From: CAYSLC01 sp964431545 | GTDB taxonomy: Bacteria; Desulfobacterota; Desulfobacteria; Desulfobacterales; JAABSP01 | NCBI GenBank assembly: GCA_964431545.1 | Contig: CAYSLC010000160.1 | Coordinates: forward strand, 1 to 12,830 | Direction: 5' to 3' | DNA length: 12,830 nt | Shown: positions 1 to 5,719 of the stretch, in pieces | How positions within the stretch are numbered: the first letter of the stretch is position 1 | Layout of the letters: every line of letters begins with the position of its first letter | Made by a program: the position numbers and the translations under genes | Notes under the pieces: model-generated | Told to the model about the DNA's origin: nothing | Databases searched by the model: none | What the model saw: only the letters and a program-made list of their open reading frames with translations

Positions 1-1
1 A

Positions 2-91
2 AAAATAAAAGCTCTTGAAAAAATTTGTAAGTCTGAGGCCCACGAACTCCCCGTAATCTGTACTCCCGAAGAATTTTCAGAAAGGTCGTGA
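2..91 (+). CDS. 3' end of an unidentified gene, possible toxin of a small gene pair (partial)
   Basis: Only the last 29 codons are inside the window, open from the left edge to a TGA at 89-91. The tail reads as a charged helix followed by a short strand and a last helix, ending ...LPVICTPEEFSERS. An ending of the form 'hydrophobic strand, then T/SPEEF' is common in PIN-domain ribonucleases, which would make this the toxin of a toxin-antitoxin pair. The fragment is too short to prove that. The next gene starts only 4 bases after the stop, so the two are almost certainly co-translated. Both would sit on the same AT-rich integron-like cassette. The coding frame is well supported by codon use and coupling; the identity is not. 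Confidence 0.5.
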   Translation, partial: KIKALEKICKSEAHELPVICTPEEFSERS

Positions 92-95
92 TAAA

Positions 96-290
96 ATGAT
101 AGAAGATCAGGTTCTGAAAGAAATAAGAAAAATAAAAGATGACTTGGCATCGGAGTATGGTTACGATTTAAGGAAAATGCTAAAGGATGCCATCGGAAGA
201 CAAAACAAATCCGAACACAGAGTTGTTAATTTGAGTAGAAAAAAACGGGCCAACCAATCATTCCAGCGGACAACCAAAGCTCCCGCCTAG
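96..290 (+). CDS. Small antitoxin-like protein (64 aa), ends inside an attC-like site
   Basis: A small, charged, mostly helical protein. Its pattern, an acidic start (MIEDQVLKEIRKIKDDLA), then a Y-G-Y-D-L motif, then a basic tail with R-V-V-N-L, resembles small hypothetical proteins often encoded next to PIN-type or nucleotidyltransferase-type toxins. I therefore read it as a possible antitoxin; this is family resemblance only. The start is supported by a GAAAGG ribosome binding site inside the end of the preceding gene and by the 4-base gap. The last dozen or so codons, including the stop at 288-290, lie inside the folded attC-like element at 249-330, so the C-terminal residues after about position 51 are probably read-through of recombination-site DNA. 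Ending inside an attC is a usual feature of integron cassette genes. Confidence 0.55.
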   Translation: MIEDQVLKEIRKIKDDLASEYGYDLRKMLKDAIGRQNKSEHRVVNLSRKKRANQSFQRTTKAPA

Positions 291-330
291 CGGCTCCGGC
301 TTTGGTTGCCGCTGAATTCGGTCGTAAGGA
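249..330 (+). other. attC-like integron recombination site with a degenerate 3' core
   Basis: The site has the layout of an attC. A left core GCCAAC (249-254) is followed by a 10-base spacer, then arm AGCGG (265-269), one unpaired A (270) and CAACCAAAGC (271-280). The right arm GCTTTGGTTG plus CCGCT (299-313) pairs perfectly with both segments, leaving only A270 bulged, as with the extrahelical base of true attC sites. A small CCGC/GCGG hairpin (283-293) sits in the loop. A 10-base spacer (314-323) then leads to GTAAGG at 324, exactly where the GTTRRRY crossover core belongs. One core base departs from GTT, so the site may be inactive. At about 82 bases its length is normal for an attC. No integrase gene is visible; in a normal array it would lie to the left. 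Confidence 0.6.
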
Positions 331-535
331 TGCGACATGAAGTCGAATAAGTATATGTCCCATATATAAAATTCAATAATGAAATTCTGTTTTCTGTAAC
401 AAGTATTCTACCGGGACGTGCTTTCGAAGTAATCTGATGGTACGAAGCTCCCGTGACAATGACGCCCATGGGGACTGGTTCCCCCCCGAAGAGGAAACCG
501 TGAGAGACCCTGATACGAAATCATAGAGGAAAAAT

Positions 536-1096
536 ATGGGAGAACCAGCAAAACAGGAAGCAACATATGATGATTTGTACAATGTGCCGGAAAACATGGT
601 AGGTGAAATAATTGACGGTGAACTGTACACGGTGCCGCGGCCATCGCCAAAGCATGCCAAGGTCACATCGGATTTAGGTGTTGTAATAGGTACTCCATAT
701 CGATTTGGTCGTGGCGGTCCGGGAGGATGGATAATTTTGGACGAACCTGAAATTCGACTTGGTGAGCACACGCTAATCCCCGATATAGCAGGTTGGAAAA
801 AAGAACGATTTCCATCACCTTTAAACACAAACTGGATTGAGGTCTCACCGGACTGGATTTGTGAAGTTCTCTCTCCAAACACAATGCGTTTGGATAAGAC
901 AAAAAAGATACCCATTTATGCAAAACATAACGTTAATTATCTTTGGTTGATCAATCCAACCGATAAAACTTTTGATGTATTTAAGCTGGTCTCGGGAGGA
1001 TGGCATTTGTTAGATGCTTTCGTTGAAAATGACAAAGTTAAAGCCGAACCATTCCAAGAAATTGAAATCAACCTTGATGAACTCTGGTTAGAATAG
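536..1096 (+). CDS. Uma2-family (DUF820) PD-(D/E)XK-fold endonuclease-like protein
   Basis: The 186-residue protein has the Uma2 layout: E24 in the G-E-I-I-D-G-E segment, D83 in I-P-D-I-A-G, E110 in C-E-V-L-S-P-N-T, then D120 and K124 before a Y-A-K...Y-L-W-L-I-N-P strand. These are the positions expected to form the acidic and lysine active site of this restriction-endonuclease-like fold. Length is typical for the family. Uma2 proteins are abundant in cyanobacteria and some other bacteria; their physiological substrate is not established, but nuclease activity is predicted from the fold. Start choice rests on GAGG seven bases upstream of the ATG. The gene is AT-rich, lies between two attC-like sites in the matching orientation, and has a roughly 245-base leader, so it looks like the second cassette of the array. 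Confidence 0.85.
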   Translation: MGEPAKQEATYDDLYNVPENMVGEIIDGELYTVPRPSPKHAKVTSDLGVVIGTPYRFGRGGPGGWIILDEPEIRLGEHTLIPDIAGWKKERFPSPLNTNWIEVSPDWICEVLSPNTMRLDKTKKIPIYAKHNVNYLWLINPTDKTFDVFKLVSGGWHLLDAFVENDKVKAEPFQEIEINLDELWLE

Positions 1097-1126
1097 AAAT
1101 TGGGTTTAATATTCATATATGAGTTT

Positions 1127-1155
1127 GCCAATCACTCGTTCGAGCGGATTCCGCT
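1127..1155 (+). other. Truncated attC-like half-site at the end of the Uma2 cassette
   Basis: GCCAAT (1127-1132), a 10-base spacer, and arm AGCGGA (1143-1148) repeat the left half of the attC-like site at 249-270 with 18 of 22 positions identical and the same internal spacing. It begins 30 bases after the Uma2 stop, in the expected orientation. The long right arm and GTTRRRY core are missing; only TCCGCT (1150-1155) can pair back, giving a six-base mini-hairpin. Base composition turns GC-rich at this point, so I read it as the boundary of the cassette array, where the site was cut by a deletion or rearrangement. Confidence 0.45.
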
Positions 1156-1219
1156 ATCGCGCCACCTCCATGGAAGAAAGTCCCCTTCCGGACGACGATA
1201 TTACTGACGCATGTGGCAA

Positions 1220-1405
1220 TCAGCCGCCGTCCCCGTCTCCGTGGTATCCCCCCGGTCTGTACTCCACGCCGCTGAAAAAGGCGCCGGCGATCAACAACAG
1301 GATCCCGATCACACGGAAGAAGATGATTTCCAGCACCGCCCCCAGCCCGATGAGGACGACGGCGATCCCGATCACGATCCAGCCGATTTTCTTCGTTAGA
1401 GACAT
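1220..1405 (-). CDS. Small membrane protein (61 aa) with two hydrophobic helices
   Basis: A short basic N-terminus (MSLTKK) leads into two adjacent hydrophobic segments, about residues 8-27 and 29-46, then a glycine/aspartate-rich tail (G-G-Y-H-G-D-G-D-G-G). This is the profile of a helical-hairpin inner-membrane miniprotein. I do not recognise the family. It begins 22 bases after the stop of the hydrolase gene on the same strand, so it is probably the last gene of that operon. Only a weak AAAGG lies directly before the ATG, so initiation may depend on coupling to the upstream gene. A function cannot be assigned from the sequence. Confidence 0.55.
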   Translation of the reverse strand: MSLTKKIGWIVIGIAVVLIGLGAVLEIIFFRVIGILLLIAGAFFSGVEYRPGGYHGDGDGG

Positions 1406-1427
1406 CCTTTGAACCCGTTTCGCGCCA

Positions 1428-3449
1428 TCAGACCAGCTTCCGGGGAATCACGGTATGCCAGGTCCGCGTGAAGACCCGGCTCGCCCCTTCGTAGGCATCC
1501 AGATCGGCGCGAAGGTGGAAGCTCGTCTCGTTGGAGGTGAGCAGGGTCCGGGTGATGGTGCGCACCTCCCAGTCCCCCCGGGTGAACTTGCGCTCCCACC
1601 TTGTCTCCCCGGCCAGGGAATCGAATTCGTCGGCCCGGTAGGTGTAGGTCTCCACGGCCCGCGACCCGATCTCGAGGTCGATCCCCTCGTAGCGGGTGAC
1701 CCCGGTATCGAGGACCACTTCCAATTTGGAGATATCCCTGCGCAGGTCCCGGATCACCCGCCATTCCTCCTCCCTCGGCCGGACCGGGGTCGCGGCCAGG
1801 GGCGCGGCCGCCTCCGGCGGTTCAAAGGGCCGCAGGTGCGCGTCCTCGGCCCGGGGTGGGCGGACGGGCAGCGTAAAGGTGCTGCTCCCGGCGTAGACGG
1901 TGAGCTGGACGGGTTTGGGCGGCGGCCAGGCCAGGGGCCAGTAGCTGGTGGAGAGGGAGAGCCGCAGCCGGTGCCCCTTGGGGAACCGCTGGGCCACGCC
2001 GTTCAATTGAACCGTCACCCGATACCGCTTCCCCGGCTCCAACGGTTGCGGATCCTCGTGGCCGTCCCGGTGGGTCAGGTTGAGGAGCCCGTAGGTGACC
2101 CGGGTCGCCTTGTCGTCGGGAGAGACGTCCGACAGGCGGGCCGCCACCATGGCCACCGGCTCGTTGGAGGAGAGGTCCAGCTCGGCCACGGCCGCCCCGA
2201 AGATCTCCAGATCCGCCTCCAGCACGTCGCTTTCGAAGACCAGGGCCCCGCCGTCCTCCTGCCGCTGGTCGTGGGGCAGGTCGGGTGGAGCCTGGTAGCT
2301 GCACCATTTGCCAGCGAAGAGCCCCACGCTCAGGGGGGACTGGATCGGCAGAGGCTGCTCCGAAACGGCCTCTCCCGCCGGGGCGAGGCGCCATTTGTCC
2401 AGGGTAAAGGCCAGCGGCGCGATATGGGGACTCGGCCAGGAGGACTCGGCGATCCATCGGCCGGGCCGTTCCGTGTAACGGGTGGTGGGCGGCACGCTGT
2501 CCTGCATCCAGACCCGGAACATCGGCTCGTCCTCGATGCCGTTTTCGACCCCCTTGAGCCATCGATCCCACCAGTCCCGGGCCTCCTGGAGGAATCCGAT
2601 GGCCGGCCCGGGCACGCCCTCATGGGGGTACTTGTGGCTCCAGGGGCCGAGGAGTCCCTTCCGGGGCACCGACAGATGCTCCATGAGACGGAACACGGCG
2701 TTGGAGTATCCGTCGGCCCACCCGCTCACCGCCAGGACGGGGCAGACGATGGCCCCGTAATCCTCGCAGACCGATCCGTGCTTCCAATAGTCGTCCCGGT
2801 GCTGGTGCCGCATCCAGGTCTCCAGCCAGAACCCGCTCTTGTCGAGGCGCTCTAGCCACATATCCCGCCACCGGTCGCCCACCAGGGCCGGATCCGGGGG
2901 ATGGGTGTTCTGGTCGAACATGGTGGAGGCCCAGGAGAGGTTGTCCCCCAGCAGGCAGCCGCCCATGTAGTGGACGTCGTCGGCGTACCGGTCGTCGGTG
3001 GAGCAGATGGTGATGATCGCCTTCAGCGGCTCCGGCCGCAGGGCGGCGATCTGGAGCCCGTTGAACCCGCCCCAGGAGATGCCGATCATCCCCACCGCGC
3101 CGGTGCACCACGGCTGTTTCGCCAGCCAGTGAATCACCGCCACGCCGTCGTCCAGCTCCTGTTGAAGGTACTCGTCTTTGAGAATGCCCTCGGACTCGCC
3201 GCTGCCCCGGAGGTCGACCCGGACCGAGGCATAGCCGAACCCGGCGATGTAGGGATGGTGGCCGAGATCCCGTTCGGCGGTGAGGTCCCGTTTCCGGTAG
3301 GGGATGTATTCGAGGACGGCGGGCACCGGGTCCGCGTCGGCGTCCTCGGGAAGCCACATCCGGGCCGCCAAGCGCGTGCCGTCGGGCATGGGGATGGTCA
3401 GGTGTTCGATTTCACGGACCCTTCTGGGGAATGCCGTTCGGATGTTCAT
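1428..3449 (-). CDS. CocE/NonD-family serine hydrolase (X-Pro dipeptidyl-peptidase-like, S15 fold)
   Basis: The 673-residue protein has an N-terminal alpha/beta-hydrolase domain with a complete catalytic set: S125 in G-I-S-W-G-G, D246 in S-G-W-A-D-G, and H272 in G-P-W-S-H-K. Y51 in I-P-Y-R-K-R is placed like the oxyanion-hole tyrosine of cocaine esterase CocE. From about residue 340 to 540 comes the PepX_C-type jelly-roll domain, with recognisable P-K-G-H-R-L-R-L-S-L-S strands. A further segment of roughly 100 residues makes it longer than classical CocE (about 570 aa). The family hydrolyses esters, amides or N-terminal peptides; the substrate here is unknown. No signal peptide is visible, so it should be cytoplasmic. 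The gene starts 25 bases after the ATP-grasp gene, implying one transcript and a linked substrate. The ribosome binding site is weak. Confidence 0.9.
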   Translation of the reverse strand: MNIRTAFPRRVREIEHLTIPMPDGTRLAARMWLPEDADADPVPAVLEYIPYRKRDLTAERDLGHHPYIAGFGYASVRVDLRGSGESEGILKDEYLQQELDDGVAVIHWLAKQPWCTGAVGMIGISWGGFNGLQIAALRPEPLKAIITICSTDDRYADDVHYMGGCLLGDNLSWASTMFDQNTHPPDPALVGDRWRDMWLERLDKSGFWLETWMRHQHRDDYWKHGSVCEDYGAIVCPVLAVSGWADGYSNAVFRLMEHLSVPRKGLLGPWSHKYPHEGVPGPAIGFLQEARDWWDRWLKGVENGIEDEPMFRVWMQDSVPPTTRYTERPGRWIAESSWPSPHIAPLAFTLDKWRLAPAGEAVSEQPLPIQSPLSVGLFAGKWCSYQAPPDLPHDQRQEDGGALVFESDVLEADLEIFGAAVAELDLSSNEPVAMVAARLSDVSPDDKATRVTYGLLNLTHRDGHEDPQPLEPGKRYRVTVQLNGVAQRFPKGHRLRLSLSTSYWPLAWPPPKPVQLTVYAGSSTFTLPVRPPRAEDAHLRPFEPPEAAAPLAATPVRPREEEWRVIRDLRRDISKLEVVLDTGVTRYEGIDLEIGSRAVETYTYRADEFDSLAGETRWERKFTRGDWEVRTITRTLLTSNETSFHLRADLDAYEGASRVFTRTWHTVIPRKLV

Positions 3450-3474
3450 CGGGTTCGGGTCTCTTTTCTCTAGG

Positions 3475-4773
3475 CTATTGGAGCGGTTCCACGTCGAAGG
3501 TTAGGAGTTCCTGGCACCGGATGTATTTGTCCAGAAGCTCCTTCTGATCCTCGCCGCCGATGAAAAGGTGGCAGACGGCATAGCTGTAGCTGTCCTGCTC
3601 CAGAAGCTCGGACAGGCGCATGCCGGGGGTCACCTGGGGCCGGACCACCGTCCCCGGAACCTCCTTTGCCACCCGTTCGATCTCCTCCGGAGTCGGCACG
3701 CCCCTGACGACGCCGTCTTCGAACAGCCGCCAGAAAAACTTGGCGGCCCTGGGGAACTCCCCCCGCTGGGTGGGGAATTCCGGATTCCGGCCCAGGGCCA
3801 CGTCCACGGTCACCGCCTGGTTGGAGGCGCCGTCCACCTTTTGGAAGACATCGGAATGGGACTGGGAGACCCGGGTGTTGATCTCCAGAAGCCAGATCCG
3901 GTCCTGTTCCCGGTTCCAGTAGTATTCGATGTTGAAGGCGGAATCGTCGAACCCCATGGCGGGGATGATCGTTTCGGTGATCCGCTGCATCCGCTCCTGG
4001 ATCTTGTAGGGGAGGGTGGATGGGTACTCGTAGCGGAAGAAGCTGACCCCGTTCTCGTACCGGATGGAGTCGACGATGCCGATCGACTCCACCCGGCCGC
4101 TCTGGGAATACCCCTCCTGGGTGCAGAGCCGGCCGGAGATGATCCCCTCGGCCATGCAGTGGGCCCCGCCCACGCCGGCGATCTCCGGCGGCAGGTCCAC
4201 CCGGCCCAGGACATAGTTGAAGGGATCGCCGATGAGGTTGATCCGTTCCCGGATCTGGGGGATGGCTGCGGCGAAGTCCTCCTCGCCGGTGATGCGGAAG
4301 CCGAGGAAGGACCCCGACGATTTGATCGGTTTGATCCAGAACGGGTAGGGGAGGTCGATCTTGGAGAGGGCGTCGTCGTCGAAGGGGTCGAAGGCGGCGA
4401 AGTCGGGGATGTTGTCCGGGATGACTTTTTGCTGTTCCACCCGGCTCCAGTACTTGTGTTCGCACTTGAGCAGGCTTTCCAGGCTCGGGGAGCGGGTACC
4501 GAACTCCTCGCAGATGAGGGGGAGCATGGTGCTGACGGGAAAATCCATATAGCCGCAGACGGCGTCCACCGACTCGCCGGTCTCCTTCTGAAACCGCCGC
4601 AACTGATCGATGCTCCGCCGCACCATGTCCGGGATGGGGAACTCGTAGGTTTCGAGCACTTCGGCCGGATCGAGGAGGCTGTGAAACCGATATTCCGGCG
4701 CATGGGGGGTTCTTTCCAGAAGACTTCGGTTGAAATCGTTCATCCCGACCACAAACACATTTTTTTTCTTCAC
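3475..4773 (-). CDS. ATP-grasp domain protein, probable carboxylate-amine/thiol ligase
   Basis: The 432-residue protein begins with a Rossmann-like pre-ATP-grasp segment (N-V-F-V-V-G-M-N). The ATP-grasp core follows: the nucleotide-binding lysine region P-F-W-I-K-P-I-K-S-S-G (K148, K151) and the metal-binding strand pair with E283 in N-I-E-Y-Y-W and E297/N299 in L-L-E-I-N-T-R. These residues suggest an active enzyme that forms an acyl-phosphate and couples it to an amine or other nucleophile. I cannot name the substrate; it does not match common housekeeping members such as biotin carboxylase or D-Ala-D-Ala ligase. Translation starts at GTG (4771-4773) with AAGGGG eight bases upstream. The CocE-type hydrolase follows 25 bases downstream, suggesting that a ligation product is later hydrolysed or trimmed. 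The C-terminal 100 residues are an extra, unassigned domain. Confidence 0.85.
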   Translation of the reverse strand: MKKKNVFVVGMNDFNRSLLERTPHAPEYRFHSLLDPAEVLETYEFPIPDMVRRSIDQLRRFQKETGESVDAVCGYMDFPVSTMLPLICEEFGTRSPSLESLLKCEHKYWSRVEQQKVIPDNIPDFAAFDPFDDDALSKIDLPYPFWIKPIKSSGSFLGFRITGEEDFAAAIPQIRERINLIGDPFNYVLGRVDLPPEIAGVGGAHCMAEGIISGRLCTQEGYSQSGRVESIGIVDSIRYENGVSFFRYEYPSTLPYKIQERMQRITETIIPAMGFDDSAFNIEYYWNREQDRIWLLEINTRVSQSHSDVFQKVDGASNQAVTVDVALGRNPEFPTQRGEFPRAAKFFWRLFEDGVVRGVPTPEEIERVAKEVPGTVVRPQVTPGMRLSELLEQDSYSYAVCHLFIGGEDQKELLDKYIRCQELLTFDVEPLQ

Positions 4774-4871
4774 AATAAGCCCCTTCCGTCGATTCGCCGA
4801 ACCGTTTTCCAGCCTCTACTCTCCGTGGAATTCTGACGGAAGCCTGGCGAGAGTTCGAACCGATCGATCTC

Positions 4872-5399
4872 TTATTTCAGATAGGCGCATTCGACCTCCT
4901 TCCCATGGCAATCCACGATCACCCAGGTTTCGATGGGGTCGGGGTACACATAATCTTCCTTGACCATCTTGTAGGCATTTCCGATCTGGTCCGATTCCAT
5001 TCCGCCGCTTTCACAGGTGTTTCTGTCTTCCCGGGTACAGGGTACCACGACGGTTCTCTTCACGGTGACCGTCTTCAAAACCTTTTTCGAGGTCCAGGCT
5101 TTTTCGCCGCATTCCGGACTCACCTTCGCGGAAAGATACGGTCGGCAGATTTTCACCCGATAGGTGACCATCCGTTCCGTGGTGCCGCAGGCAAAGCAGC
5201 ATTCATCCGGACACAGAAGATCGCTGATCACGTTTCCGTTCTCGTCCACGGCGTAAGTGTTCGGGACTTGAATCTCCACGACATCCGACAGTAAACTGCT
5301 CGACTCGACGGAACCCTCGGTACAACAGACCTCCGCATTCGCGGTGGAAACCAGCAACAAAAAAGGAACGATCGCTGCGGCGAAGATCTTCCATTTCAT
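4872..5399 (-). CDS. Secreted cysteine-rich protein of unknown function (175 aa, 12 Cys)
   Basis: Residues 1-22 form a clear Sec signal peptide (K-W-K, a hydrophobic core, then A-N-A before E23), so the product is exported. All 12 cysteines (25, 26, 63, 67, 68, 71, 85, 97, 121, 129, 164, 171) are in the mature part. C63/C67/C68/C71 form a compact C-P-D-E-C-C-F-A-C cluster. The rest is rich in short beta strands (for example V-K-T-V-T-V-K-R-T-V-V-V). That suggests a disulfide-stabilised periplasmic or extracellular protein, although metal binding by the cluster is also possible. I do not recognise the family. The start is firmly supported by a near-perfect AAAGGAGGTGA ribosome binding site six bases upstream of the ATG. 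It is probably transcribed alone, since a terminator-like hairpin and about 300 bases separate it from the protease gene. Confidence 0.8.
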   Translation of the reverse strand: MKWKIFAAAIVPFLLLVSTANAEVCCTEGSVESSSLLSDVVEIQVPNTYAVDENGNVISDLLCPDECCFACGTTERMVTYRVKICRPYLSAKVSPECGEKAWTSKKVLKTVTVKRTVVVPCTREDRNTCESGGMESDQIGNAYKMVKEDYVYPDPIETWVIVDCHGKEVECAYLK

Positions 5400-5719
5400 C
5401 CGTCACCTCCTTTTAGGTTTTCCATATTCCATAAAGGTTCGTGGAAAGACGGTCTCTTACAGGATTGCGGGATATCCGCGCGGGGGGATGGCCGCTTGTC
5501 CCGTGTCATTCCTGTTTTCCGAAGCCGTCGTCCTTCCAAACTGCCACACCCACACCGTATGTTGTCCGTCGTAAAAGGTAAAGGCATTTTTTCCTGTTAC
5601 GCTCTACTTTTTCTCCAAAAAGATGTCAGGGACGCGAGCCCCCGGCGAACGAAAGGCCCGCTCCTGGGCGGCGGGTCTTGTTCGATCTTCGTCAATCGAG
5701 TGTTACTGTGCATTCCTTT
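5400..5719. other. Intergenic region between the cysteine-rich protein and protease genes
   Basis: No convincing gene is seen in these 320 bases; the short open frames lack ribosome binding sites and protein-like composition. The right part holds the terminator-like hairpin of the protease unit (5655-5677). The left end holds the strong ribosome binding site of the cysteine-rich protein gene. A perfect six-base AT hairpin (CTTTTT/AAAAAG, 5607-5622) lies between them. The promoter of the cysteine-rich protein gene should be here, but I could not pick a convincing -35/-10 pair. Confidence 0.5.
5646..5677 (-). terminator. Possible rho-independent terminator after the protease gene
   Basis: Read on the - strand, GACCCGC (5677-5671), a nine-base loop, and GCGGGCC (5661-5655) form a seven-pair GC-rich stem with one G-U pair, followed by TTTCGTT. 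The stem is good but the U tract is short and interrupted. It lies about 45 bases after the protease stop, where the end of the three-gene transcript is expected. Confidence 0.45.

Noticed and set aside
412..453. A third attC-like site between the two cassette genes
   Set aside because: The stem has several bulges on one side and there is no GTT-type core at the expected right-hand position, even though a TAAC precedes it by a similar distance.
1180..1193. Terminator for the - strand ATP-grasp/hydrolase operon
   Set aside because: The GTCC/GGAC stem has only four pairs and the following TTTCTTCC is a poor U tract; it is in the right place but too weak to call.
1455..2855. 466-codon + strand open frame opposite the CocE-type hydrolase
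   Set aside because: It is an antisense shadow of a gene with an intact catalytic triad, shows no domain, and has low-complexity Gly/Pro/Arg composition.
4835..4870. tRNA-like T loop (GGTTCGAAC on the - strand)
   Set aside because: The bases on either side do not form the five-pair T stem, and no acceptor, D or anticodon arm can be drawn.
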